Origin: Atriophallophorus winterbourni
Taxonomy: Eukaryota; Platyhelminthes; Trematoda; Plagiorchiida; Microphallidae
Reading direction: 5' to 3'
DNA length: 64,000 nt
Assembly (NCBI GenBank): GCA_013407085.1
Contig: JACCGJ010002676.1
Span: 62,001 to 126,000 of the forward strand
Shown here: positions 10,363 through 22,340 of the stretch, one piece after another
Position numbering within the stretch: the stretch's first letter is position 1
How the letters are laid out: each line of letters opens with the position of its first letter
The notes under the pieces: generated by a model
Database searches by the model: none
What the model was told of the DNA's origin: nothing
What the model saw: the letters and a program-made list of their open reading frames with translations, nothing else
Program-made: the position numbers and the translations under genes

Positions 10363-10460
10363 TGGCTTTTGTGCAGTTTTACAAAATTGGTGGAGCCAGT
10401 AAGATCAAGATTCACATGCGCCGAAACAGTGGAAACTTGGTATAAAACAGTGGTTTGCAA

Positions 10461-11908
10461 GCTGAAATTGTGTACGATTTTTCATTGTCTCAAGAACTGT
10501 GTATTCTGATTCTTCCGCCCCTACAAACTGAATGTAAGCAGCACGAAACCGATCATGCGGTTTCTGGGATGGAAAAGGATGCATCCAAGACAATCTTGTT
10601 CATGCTCGTGGGTTTATTTTCATCTTAATATTTTTTAAACAAATTATTTATTTTTAATTTAATTCTAGGCGATGACCAAAGTTCTCATTTCACGTTTATG
10701 GATTTTCTGCAATGCGAATGTTTGCTCCTTTCACGACAAAAAGCGTATTTTTTAAATATTTCACATCTTATCCGAAAATACGTTTCCATTGGATATAATT
10801 TTTATGAATAATTAGAAGATTAAGCTTGTATTTCAGGTTTGAAATCAAACATTGCACGTTAACAATTTCTGAAAAGTTCTCGAATAAAAGTGAAAAGTTT
10901 TGCCAAACAGCTGGTTTCTCGCGAGTATTACGAGATTGTTTTTTCGTGCTGTGCATAAATCATACATATTTCCGTTTCGGGCAAATTGAACTAAATTTTG
11001 GCAGTTTCAATTAGAAATGGTATCCGAAGTTGCAGATTACTGAAGTAAAGTTTCAACGAGTTAAAACGAGGATGATCACAATATCTAGAATAATTCGCAT
11101 TTCCCGGTAATGAGGAATCTTAAATGCAAAACAAAGTGGATAATATTATTCTTTTAAACAAACATTTTGTTTACCAAGCATGTGCAAATTTCGGCCAAAA
11201 TATTAAGCTCATTTTCGTCGAGAACTAAATTTTACTTGCAAGTTAGATAATTTCTATAGAAAATTCCTTAATAACGAACCTCTTTTTACAATTAATTTTT
11301 AAAAACTCATAATATTTTTCAACCAACACTAACTTATTCGCCACGTACGAATTGCGCACATAATTGTAAATACGTAATGTTTAAACATACTCAGAAGGTG
11401 AACGTCTGTGACATACCGCACGACTGATAAATAAAAATCAACATAAAGCGCCGTGATCATTGCAACGCACAAACAATAGAAAATATATTGATTTAAGATT
11501 CAGATCAAGATTAAGAGACTGATAGTGGAATGTGGAGTGCAGTGGATGGATGACTACAAAATTAGCAGGTATGGAGCAATGAAGCTCTATATTCAAATGC
11601 TTATTTGAAATATCCAGAATAACCTTTGGATAAAAAAACGTGTTGATGAAACAGCAAGGATGTAAATGTAAGCTAAGAGTGGTAACCGGAAACACAGCAG
11701 CCAGAATTCGGTAGTGGCGTGCAACTGTGGTGGATGTGAGCAACACATTACTCTAGTCATCCATGAGCGCCTTGAGTGCTTGAACAGAATCACTATGTGA
11801 TTATATGGTTGCAAACCGTGGTTCGTTGTACGAACCCTATGTAACAGTTGCTTTCAAGTAAATAATAATCTTACATTGGCACAGATTATCAATGTCGAAT
11901 ATTTTAAA
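10461..11908. other. Non-coding DNA, nothing firmly recognised
   Basis: No gene seen. A faint satellite-like segment may lie at about 11780-11850 (GGTTCGTTGTACGAACCCTA), too diverged to call. Confidence 0.5.
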
Positions 11909-12055
11909 ATAAAACCCGAAGATTTATCATTTCCGCGATTATACGGTCTGCCAAAGGTGCACAAAGAAGGTATCCCACTACGTCCGTATAGCGTTTTTAG
12001 CAACCATATTTTCTCTACTAATAGCAATATTGTATCGACTTTATTCTAACAGATC
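11909..12055 (+). pseudogene. PLE reverse transcriptase fragment
   Basis: The frame from 11909 reads IKPEDLSFPRLYGLPKVHKE followed by GIPLRPYS. This is the PLE reverse transcriptase block usually written YGLPKIHK-G-PLRPI, followed by a degraded serine-rich stretch that ends in a stop near 12050. The upstream DKG block and downstream palm motifs are absent, so this is a short relic. It is a different part of the element from the PLE pieces at 1770 and 54680. Confidence 0.75.
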
Positions 12056-12369
12056 GGTGAAAATGTGTATGTAAACCAAAGTAGATCACTTTAAAACCTT
12101 TCGAGTATAATATAATTACTGGATGCAGGCTCCTTCACGAATGTTCAGGCACATAACTCTGCTCACATCTGAATTATGAATGCCTAATTGCGTGCGATCA
12201 AAAAGGGAAGGACAGACCTCTCAGCAAGGCGTTGGACTACAAAGGTGAAACGTATGATATACACTGATAATTAGCTCCAAACTGAGCGAAACTTTAGTCC
12301 ATTATTCCATTATGGACAGTTGTGATGGTCTGTGATAATACTACGAAATATTTGATACTGATGACTAGT

Positions 12370-12485
12370 AACAAACGAAGGCGGGTCCTGATCCCACTGT
12401 CCCTACTTGATGAGTACAAACATACAAAACCGGTTCTTTGTTGTTTGTGTGATGGAAATGCATGCAAATGATCTTTTTTTAAACG
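12370..12485 (+). repeat. Satellite copy, 5'-truncated
   Basis: Contains CTGTCCCTACTTGATGAG (12387-12404; first core base mutated to T), AAAACCGG in place of GAAACCGG, then the satellite 3' end GATGGAAATGCATGCAAATG followed by a T-run. The abrupt 3' end after CAAATGATC plus T-run is shared with other copies. Confidence 0.78.
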
Positions 12486-15400
12486 TAAATAAAATTTAAC
12501 TCTGCAAACGAATATATACTTTGAATTAATCACAATAAATTTGCATTAAAAAATAAGTTGTCAAAAGTCATTGTGAAATTTCAGTTTACAATTTTAGAAA
12601 CCGATGTACTCTAACGAAGTTCGGCTGCCACGAGCTTGCGGATGACATACGGAACACTACCGTTTGCGAACTCAGTAGCAGGATTCTTTTAAAAAGATCA
12701 GCACAATCACAATTCACAAGGAATTCGGGTTTCGGGTTTCGTAAAACGTGTGAGAAACAATCGAGTTGAATCGTGTTTGGAGAAGGAGCAGAATTAGAAT
12801 TTCTACAGGCAAATATCTGTTCGCAATTCGATTTTGGTCCTAAAAGCTTAGTTCAGGCTCAAAGGTAACTGGCTGGTGCGATATTGGTTGGCGAATTAGA
12901 GGAAAGTGCCAAAGGGCGCAAACAGGTTAAGAACCATGTTGTGGTTACATGTCTTGCTAATAAAAGATAGGTGTGTATAATTATTTCATATGCATATTAA
13001 ACGCTCAACCAAATGGCGATTCTTGCGCCGTGAGGATAGGGGTGATATTTCATGTTGAACGCATTGTCATCGAGGCGTAAATCGTTACAAATTGCTAGCT
13101 GTATAGTTAACGGGATTAAGGTGATGAACGCATGAATTAAAGCAGTAAACATCTTCAAATTATGCTCGTGAAAATTGAATGAGATACATGGAAGGATGTA
13201 CTATTTCAAAATTGACAGTTTTTATAGGTGATGATAATGTTTTGAATAGAGCGAAGACGGCAACGATTACGTCTGGTCATTCTAGGTCAACGATTGGCAG
13301 CAGGTGAACATGTGGTCATCTATCACAACATTTACGGTTTATCCGTCCAACAATAATCGCGTTACCCCGGTTATTCTGTCACTTGAAAATTGCGCCCCGA
13401 TTAACAGCATAAGTCAAAATGTCCAACAATTATCACGTTAATCCACGAAACCCACAACACAAGAGTTTGCCGATTGGTCAAAAGCGGGTATTACGAACAA
13501 AAACAAGAACGAAACGCGTGCACATCTTATATAAGTAAATCAAGAAACAACAACAATGTACTGAAACGTGTCTGTCATGATTGTCATTTTGATCCGATTT
13601 GTTAATGTATTTTGTGACAACTGGCACAATTCAATACTTCACAACACAAGTAACGTTTGACCGACTTTTACTAATTGCATATCCATCGATAGAGGCTTGC
13701 GTTGTCCGTTTCATTAAGCTTTTTAGAATGTTTCTACTTGAGCCGTTCTGATACATTTCATACGTAACCCTAATTATCATGGGTTCGCTATTGCTATTGT
13801 TAGACTTACCGGCGCTTCTATTTCTTGTGGTGTACCTGAGGGTTTTTTATGCATATGACCCCGGAGACTCGTAATTAGCGCTCAACGCTAATTCACTTCG
13901 CTCAGCCACACTATGAGGCAATATAGATTCTTGAATAACAGCTTTGAGTATCTGCACACCGAAGAAATTTAATCCATTAGCAATTGAATCTACTCTTGTG
14001 TGTTACTACTTACATTTTCAGCCAATAACGCGAATAAATTAGCACACATCGTGCTTTGACAGGTGCACTTAGATGGATCAGTTTGAAGGGCTTATCAACA
14101 CAGCGTTTGTTGATAAATACCTTATTCTCGTTTTTTTGAGACAGCACGACATCATTGAAAAGATAGTGTGGAACAGCGTGGCCCAAAGTACATATATTTG
14201 TTTGACGCACGGGTGAAGTTCAAATGCTTCTAATTGGCAATCATTGAAATGAAATGAAAAGTTCATGCCAGAGCGAAAAGACAAAACCAGTTTTAGCTGT
14301 TTCGGAGGGAGCTTATATAATCAAGCGTTTAAAAAAATATTTCTATATTGAAGCAGACAAAAGCTTTGGATGAAAAAGTAAAATTTAATTTCCAGTAAAA
14401 ATGTCTTTGCAGGTAAAACTTTTAAAATTTTCTTTGAAAGAAAATCGTTTTTCTGATGGATATCCCATAGTGGAATTTACGACGAGACTCGGAGTAGACA
14501 CGTTCAGATAATTCCTTCAGCAGCATCTAATAAATGTTAGCAAACAACTTACAGAAATTCAGAAGAAATTTTACACGGTAACTATTGCGGTTACCTCAAC
14601 GATCTTTCCTGTTTAATTGCTTGGAGATCCTGGTAATTTGTGAGACAGTTTGCTTCTGCCAGCACAGAATGTGCAATTCATGAAGTGGCTCAGGTAAGGT
14701 TTACAAACAGTCTCTATATAGTTCTGTTTTGATACTGTCACGCTAGACCATATTAATATTATTTTCTAAACTCTCCTTCGATCTATCAAGTTTAAAAATA
14801 AAACGATTAATCTCTGGATGTTCAATGGCAAATAAAATTTATTTAGAATCAAATGCACGCGGAAAAACAAATGTTTGTTAGAAAGAGACGAAAAATTCTC
14901 GAGCAAAACTCCAACTGCTGAGATTTTACAACAAACGTGTAACCATATTTTGACCTATCGTAAACGATTCTAGTTTAGGTAGACGAGCAATTCTATTGAT
15001 GCCAACTTACATATCATGAAAGATACAAGTACCCACAAAGTTTTACTGGCATAGACTGATTTCTCACGAATAATCATTTGCGCATCTCCTAGCAGTCTGC
15101 AAGCAATAAATTTAACTGGTCCAAATAAACCATTTTGGATCTATTTGCATTCGATTAAAGTTCAAAATACTATCAGATTTTGGTCCAGGAGAACCGACAT
15201 CTTAGAAACGTTGACCTCAAACTAATCGCACGACTTAGCCTTTTTTAATAGGTGGTATAATCGACTCGATATCTGCAAATTTCCGGTAACTTCCTGTTTT
15301 TACATGCTAAAGCTAGTCGACTTATTTTGCTGAAGTCGGGTGTGTAAGCATACTCAAAATTTATAACACTATGATATTCTCACATACGGCCGGCCAGCCT

Positions 15401-17044
15401 GGATTTACCAGGCACTTTTGCGAGGTAATCTCTGATCTTGTAAAGTTACTTTTTAGCACAAAACAAAGAATGAACTGTGTCGCATTCTGCTCTCTGACAT
15501 GATTTCGTAAGTAGTTTTTTTGTATTAGCACTATGCAGACATGACACACCAAAGATCCTTCCTTTCTAAAATGCATAATCGTTTACTTTTAGCATACCTC
15601 AAATGAGTAGCCACGTAATTTGCAAAGCATTTGTGTTGAATATCTGTCTTCTCATATTCAAAAGATATTTTCATACGATTCTGATCTTCAGCGTGTCGTA
15701 ATGTAATACACATAACACGGACCTGAGGTCTTAGGCTACGAGTTCCATGTCTGATCTCTTTATGAGAGCAATGATTCGTTGATGTGAAATAGGCGGCAAG
15801 GTTTCAGATTAATTCTTAATCTCCAAGTAATATATGAGGGCAGCAGGCCTTGGTGGGACGGAATATTTTTGATTGAGTTCTGACCAGCTCCGGAGGTGTG
15901 TTGTTAAAACGTTGCTAAGAAAAAATTGAGCAGAAATGAAAACTCAAATTGCTACTTTTTTCTTATTCAAGTTTTATTTAAGAATCCCGTCACTTCATTG
16001 TACACAGATATAAGGCAGTGGAGTAATTGAAATTTTATTTACCTCTCATTAAAAAGACTATCACTACGGACGCATGAGCTCCATCTATTTAAAGCTAAAT
16101 GATTTTGAAGAGCCAGGTACCCGTCTAAACAACCCCTAGTCACTAGTGGCAATTCAGTTAGGTCACACTGGACGAACCACAGGCTATTTACTGGACTACG
16201 TTTACAGCGGCTATACGAAACGTGCGCAATTGAATTTGTGTGGGATATGGGAGGTTATTCAACAGACCAATTCCAGTACAACAGCTTTGGAAACACGGAT
16301 TGATACGCGAATTTTAATATACATTTGTCTCTCAGTTTCGTATATTCCCCACTTGCTTGCGTTAATTGAATCTAGTTCAGAAAATTTTCATTGCTCGAAT
16401 AATCTAAAGATGAGGCTAATTTTAAGTTATCGGTGAAGCGAAATATTTTGACGAGTTCATAAACCTATAAATTGCCATTTCTTGCATGACAGATTCATTT
16501 GATCAAGACGCTTCCGGTAGAAACGCGAAATAAAACGACGGATGGATGGAATTACAATTTTATGTTAATTTAATTAGCTACCACTAGAATTTTGTCTAGG
16601 TTACTGGTTAAAATAATTGAGCTTCCGTATGAGTTCTTTTGTTAATAATTATGCGTAGTACTATGAAATATAAATGTTTATTGAAAACAATGTTTGCACA
16701 ACATCGTGTTGTAACTAATCATTGGAAAAAACATTCAATGTATGATGGTCTTCGACCAATTAGCAGAACATTCACTATTTCTAGTTGGTGCAAAAGGAAT
16801 TTGTTTAGCTGTGTACGTAAACGTACATTAATGTAGTATGGTAAGGTGATTTCAAGTTAAATTTTGAACAGTATTATCTCGGAAAATTTAAAAAAATACA
16901 TCCTGGTCTTTTCACTTTGAATATATTTATACCCTTCGTTGTTTCATTATGTCGTGTATCTTGATTTTATTTGTTAATCGCTAATACGATCCCCAAATCA
17001 GTATTCACATCTATTTGCCTAAATTCAGAATGATCCTTTAGACG
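12486..17044. other. Non-coding AT-rich DNA, nothing recognised
   Basis: No supported genes, RNAs or named elements in 4.5 kb. One small palindrome lies near 13872-13892 (AATTAGCG and its inverse around CTCAA). Short open frames here show no recognisable similarity. Confidence 0.5.
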
Positions 17045-17328
17045 AAAAGCTCATTTGCATGTATTTCCATCACACACACACCACGACCGGTTTTGTGCTG
17101 TTTGCACACATCAGGTATGGACAGTAGGATGAGGATTCGCATGCGATTGAAACAGTGGAAGAATGGTAAACAAGCTGCGCTTGTATGCCATTGCTAGATA
17201 AGTTTGTTAGGAACAACGTGTTCAATAACTTGAGCCCACACTCATGTAGATTGGTTTTGGAACCTTGACCATGAGCAAAAAAGCTCATTTGTGTTCATTT
17301 CCATCATATCCACACCTCAAGATACTTT
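17045..17328 (-). repeat. Satellite copy, about 1.2 units, reverse orientation
   Basis: Read on the minus strand it contains CTGTCCATACCTGATG (then TG for AG), GTGCAAACAGCAC, AAAACCGGTCGTGG and the 3' terminus CAAATGAGCTTTT. More than one unit is present, since GAGC plus T-run and GGAAATG occur twice. Its minus-strand 5' end lies within a few bases of where the predicted cleavage site would fall. The second box has A in place of the catalytic G. Confidence 0.85.
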
Positions 17329-19019
17329 AAACAGTTTTTATTTGTAACACATAAACGTTTGGCGTGAAATTAATCAGTTTAAATTCTGGTAATTGCACTA
17401 ATTTTGTTTCTACGAACTGCGATTGAAAACATTTAGGAACATCGAGTTAGTCAAACTTTGCTTAACGCTTGCAAAATGTCAACGAATGAAGCGAAAGATA
17501 TATGCGTGCATTAAATAATCGTAGTTCGGAAACTTTTTGTCCCAAAGAGTGAAAGGTAAGTATTAGATCTTTGAACGAAAGTATGGAAATTTTAGGGATA
17601 ATTTATGCATCAGTAAAAAATACACATTAACTCGAAGAAAAATTTAATATGATTGCAAAGTCTTAAGTTCACAAGCGAATGACAAATAAGGAATAATTTT
17701 GTTCCATAATAAATATATCATGGAGTAGTGATACCATGCTAAACTTTCGGTCACTCATATAAGTTTCTTATTTGCAATACCTGTGCATTTGGGTGTTGAA
17801 TTAATTTAAGGATAATAATTTTAAAAGTGTCGCTTCATCATATATATCACGGATATTGAAGTGTAACACACCACCTATAACAATATCTACAGCCTAGTGA
17901 AGAATAAACCTAGATGGGACCTTAGAAACGTTGAATGAATTTAAATTTCGTTTAAGTTATAACCACCACCTAAAAGCAAACTTTTAAGCCACACACTAAA
18001 GATAACTTAGAAGATTCCCATGTACCTCTGCGACAAAGGTAAAGAAATAATACACTCCATTCAAAATTAATCGAAAATAAATGTTATCTGCTCAAATAAA
18101 GTACATGATAAATGATTTTATCAATCAGTAAAATAAACACTATGATTTAATTTGAAAACATTCAACTAAACATTGTTTAAAAGATTTTAAATGTCAAAAT
18201 TCTATTCCTCAATCATAAAAAAATTATTTGAAGCGATTCCCGCAACGCATCAGATACCACAGTTTTACAATCGTGACTTTTCCATCAAAAATTCTATTTA
18301 CTTTTCAAACAAATAGTTACACTGATAGATTAATGTGAGAAATCGTCGTCTTGACAACTTGGAAACATTTTGAATAATCAAGCTGTCATGTTGGGCAGTT
18401 AAGTAAGCGTAAATCTTTGATACATTTTTTATGCTGCTACAGGTAGTTCAAATCTCTTGACAGCAAATGATATGTTATTTGAACAGTTGCCTTTAAACAG
18501 TGAAGTATATAATTGAGTTTCCACATTGTTTTAATACCTTATGTATATTTGGGTAAAATAACTCTCAATATATATTTATATCACGCATTTGTAAATGCAA
18601 AAATTAAACATACATGAGACTTAATTATCTATCCACTAAATAACTAACAGTGAGTAATTTTAACCGAGCACTTCAATCGCAATAACACCGTTATACAATA
18701 TATAAATTAAACCCTAATTTATTATTAGCGTGCTTTTTAGAGGTATGCAAATCTTAGACTTATATGTTGGATAATGTATCGGAAATTGATGAAGATTGCT
18801 CAAGAACAAAATAGTGAATATATCCGGAATTAGTTCATGCATAATGAAGTCAATTCAACATAATACATGGCTAAGACAACGCTATTTTCAAGCCAACACC
18901 GAAAAATTACCAGAGAAATGATTTGCTTTATTGGGTTTGAAATGACGACATTTTGATAAAATTATGAAATAACGCATAATGTTACACCTAATTTCGTTGA
19001 AAGTGCTTTGAATAACATC
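17329..19019. other. Non-coding AT-rich DNA, nothing recognised
   Basis: No supported feature. Confidence 0.5.
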
Positions 19020-19196
19020 TTATTTGCAATAGGACAAGGATAAAAAAGTAAAGTGTGCAACAATATTCGGTCAAGTCGAACATCTGTGTTTCGGTTATGC
19101 AAAAGTTATAATTTGGCCTGCATAACATGAACAGGCAAATCGTTGGATGAGGTTGCTTTTACCTCTGTACCAAAAAATAAATATTGGATTACACTT
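19020..19196 (+). repeat. Unclassified dispersed repeat, copy 1
   Basis: Shares about 175 bp with 24658-24838 in the same orientation. Shared blocks include TTTGCAATAG, TCGAACATCTG, TTTCGGTTA, AAAAGTTATAATTTGGCCTG, CAGGCAAATCG and AATAAATAT. By eye the two are roughly 85 percent identical. No coding capacity or target duplication was seen. It may be the end of a larger element or a short interspersed repeat. Confidence 0.7.
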
Positions 19197-19198
19197 AG

Positions 19199-19220
19199 TA
19201 TATATATATATATATATATG
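19199..19220. repeat. (TA)n microsatellite
   Basis: An uninterrupted TA run adjoins the 3' end of the unclassified repeat. Confidence 0.9.
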
Positions 19221-20794
19221 ATGTGATATATGTGTTATGATATATATAAGAAAAGTAAACCGACATCGTGCAACAGCTGGTATATATGTTTATCAAAATT
19301 TGCTAAGCATTAAAAAGTTCATTTCAATGCAATTCGAGCACTCATTATGTCGGATCAAAAATCTCAGTATCCGTATGCACTTGAAAAATGTAATACTTTC
19401 AAAACAAAGATGTTTGTTCAAATGGATATTGTAATAAAGCAACGAAAGTAATTACAACTGAACGTTCAACCAGAAGCGTAACATCCTCATGGTTCGCAAC
19501 AATGAAATATCATATCAATTATTCATTGTTTTATGTTTGATATTTATATTTGTGGCGACAATAATCGTGATTTCTCGTGAACCGATATGCGAACATATTG
19601 GTAATTTAAATATAAAATTTCATCTGCTCATTCATTATGGACTGTAATCGCTTCAGTTAAATAAAATATTTTGAAATTGCTTTAGAGGATATCAGTAATG
19701 AAACAATTTTCAGCGGATTCTGGTACCTTGAAAAGTACATTACCATGTAGCCAATGAATCGGATAAATATTTTGACATCAACCGCGAGCGATTCACTCAT
19801 CAAAAAAAGTTCATGATTAAGGGAACCGTATGCCGAACCCTACAGTTTTGCAAGAGTTCGGCAATGTCATCCGATGTTGATGTCTGTTTTCAACATTGTA
19901 CGAGCATACCGATCATTTATATTAGTTGGCAAGAAAAAATGAAGCAATACTATATAATGATTAGCAAAACCTCTGTCGAAGTAATTTGTAATTGACATCC
20001 GTTGGTTTTCACAGGTCCGTCCTCCCGTTCGCCAACAATCCCGGTGTTTATTCGAATACAGATTTTGCCTTATATGCCATCGACTTGTCATTGATCCATA
20101 CGTTGCAGCTAATCGGTAACGGTTAATTTAGGTCGTCGATTATTGCTCCGCCTTAATGATTTCTCGCACCCGTAGGTTGTGATTGAGAAACGGAAGACAG
20201 ACCTTATTAAAAACAAAGAACGGATTACAAGTCACTCCAAAAGAGGTTTTTTTGATGCAGCTATCTAGCTGGGTCATTAAGCGTCGAACTGCAATTACAC
20301 AATCTCAACGAACACCATCCGAACGAAAAGCACCTAGATACACAATTACCGTAGTTTAGTTGATAATCGTTGATGAACAAGAAATAAATCATAATCATGG
20401 GATGTACGGATTTCCCAATATAATGTTTATCGTGACTTATTAAACAATAACACTAAAATATTTGTGCAACAAATACGTTTCCAAATGTTGAATACATATC
20501 TAGACACCAGGAGCGTTAACATTCGTCTCATGGTGCGCATTTTAAAGGTGAAGGAATAAGCATAACGACGACAGCTAAAAACGAAATCAGGGGCTCATAT
20601 GATCGCTGAGTAGCTTCGTGCATGTCAGGAATTATGATAATGTAATCATATCTCTATTAAACAAATTTATTTTTCGGTCTGAACAAAATTATTTTTCCCA
20701 AAATTGTCTCAATAAATTAACTTGCGGAAAAGAATGACGCTTTTTATGCTAGCAATACAGAACTTAATTAAAACATAACAGGTAAATCATCTAG
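19221..20794. other. Non-coding DNA, nothing recognised
   Basis: No supported feature. A slightly less AT-rich patch lies at about 19990-20220, without coding similarity. Confidence 0.5.
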
Positions 20795-20850
20795 GTCTTT
20801 CTCACACACCACGAGCGGTTTCGTGCTGTTTGCACTCACCAGATATTCAT
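20795..20850 (-). repeat. Satellite fragment retaining most of the hammerhead core
   Basis: On the minus strand it reads CTGGTGAG (20835-20842), then GTGCAAACAGCAC with a perfect 4-bp stem, then GAAAC (20818-20822) and CCGCTCGTGG. Only the first box is damaged (A to G). Together with 50964-51052 it is the copy closest to an intact core. Confidence 0.72.
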
Positions 20851-21919
20851 TAACTATAGGAGAAAAACACATATGCACGGTTTTAGATACCTAATTTATT
20901 TTAACAATTATGAATTTAAGTATGCAGAATTTTCTCTTTAAATTTTCATGTATATTGTCTAATTTTGTATCCAATATTTTTCTCTTTCAACTTGGATATT
21001 TATAACACTAATTCCTAGGTTTCTTCGGAAATTATGTGACATAATTGAAATGTATGAAAATAATTCAAACTTTAATTTCCAGTTCTCGTGAGGACAAATT
21101 AAAAACGATATTTTAACATTGATTTCATTCATGCGATCACAGATTTATCATTATTAATTTAAAAAATATTTTACCGCATCGAATCATCATCTTAATTAAA
21201 TAGTTCCAAACCGAAACTTTATTTTGAAGCTTATTAATCCTTTAATATTCGTCGAGCTTATGTCGTTAATTTGAAATATTTATTTTTGTGTAGCAGGTAT
21301 TCTGTCAAATTATAACAACATATTTTATAAATATTAGTCCGCAAGTGAAATGTCTAATATTTTAGATTATAGGTTTTGCTTCGCACATTGTCATTAATAT
21401 TCATTATACATTTTGATTATTCAAAAGTTAATACCCTTGTGATCTGCAATTAATATTTTTTCTGTTCTGAATTTTTAGTATTTTAAATGGCAATGCAACA
21501 TTTCCAGGCAAATTCAAAAAATCGATATTCAGTAAACTCCAAAGTAATGTTCTCATTTAATAAATAATTTTTTTTTTAAAAAATACTACAAAAACGCCTA
21601 TTGTTTGAACGCTATACTTTATGTTAAGCATAAAGCATTAATTTAAATTACTTTCTTGCATATAATGTATTTTAACGAAATGTGTGCGTTTGTAAATAGT
21701 GTGGGATTTATTTAAAAATAAAAACCATTTAAGAGCACGGCTTTAAAACGCAGAACTCAGAACTCTCAGACCTCAGAAAGTTTTATGGTAAACAATCAAT
21801 AAGCTTAACAATAACCATAGGATGACAAGGTATAGGAAATGTATAAAAAATTTATATAAAATATCTCAAAAATCTATAGGGACAGTCACATAACGCATGG
21901 TTCGTCATAAACTCATCGA
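20851..21919. other. Very AT-rich non-coding DNA
   Basis: No feature recognised. Contains long A/T runs, for example near 21565-21590. Confidence 0.5.
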
Positions 21920-22340
21920 GTTTTGAAGCGAAAACCTCAACAGATTCTGAGCGTGTGATTTCTTCAGGCAACTAGTTCTAAGTGAAACAAATTCTTACCG
22001 TGAAAAAAATTACAACGAATATCCAATCGAGAATGCGGAATGGTTAAATCCTTTGAATGTGTTCGTGTTCGAGTAAGGCCATTGGGCTTTAGCATGTTTT
22101 ATCAGTATGCAGGTTGTCAGTATGCAGGATTTTGAATGTCAACAAGAGGTCACTACGTATCCGTCGTTGGATAAAATCGTGTAGGTTCATTTTTAACATT
22201 CGCTCTTTGAATGGCAAATTTCTGTACCGAGAGACCAACTTTGTAGCACAATTATATATCCTGTCGAGTAGTTCGCTATCCTTCCTCCAGACATGGTGTT
22301 CAAGCTTTGATATAATATTCCATAACATGACCTATATCCG
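21920..22340 (-). pseudogene. CR1-like element, C-terminal fragment
   Basis: On the minus strand, 22089-22328 encodes ELLDRIYNCATKLVSRYRNL, then PFKERMLKMNLHDF and RRIRSDLLLTFKIL. This is the same domain as LLERIHHRATKMV and LDTLLRRRVRFDLILTYKIM in the CR1 at position 1. Degenerate sequence continuing to about 21920 resembles the following part (HSAFSIGYSL and FFSR). No reverse transcriptase core is present. It is 5'-truncated, as expected for an old non-LTR insertion. Confidence 0.82.

Larger units (their letters stand above)
9905..10460 (-). repeat. Two satellite units in reverse orientation, the second interrupted
   Basis: The first degenerate unit runs from about 9905 to 10130 (CAGTAGGATCAGCATCCGCATG near 9990-10010). 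The second runs from about 10135 to 10460 (CAAGATTCACATGCGCCGAAAC near 10405-10430). The second unit is split by the 169-bp insertion at 10194-10362. A (CA)n run at about 9930-9947 lies where the satellite has its CACACACACC stretch. Both units are diverged, and the hammerhead-like boxes are no longer intact. Confidence 0.65.

Noticed and set aside
10114..10509. 131-codon plus-strand open frame
   Set aside because: It runs straight through the satellite unit, the 15-bp target duplications and the hammerhead insertion, so it is an accidental frame in repeat DNA.
15361..15713. Overlapping minus-strand open frames of 60-71 codons
   Set aside because: No recognisable domain, AT-rich codons, and length within chance expectation.
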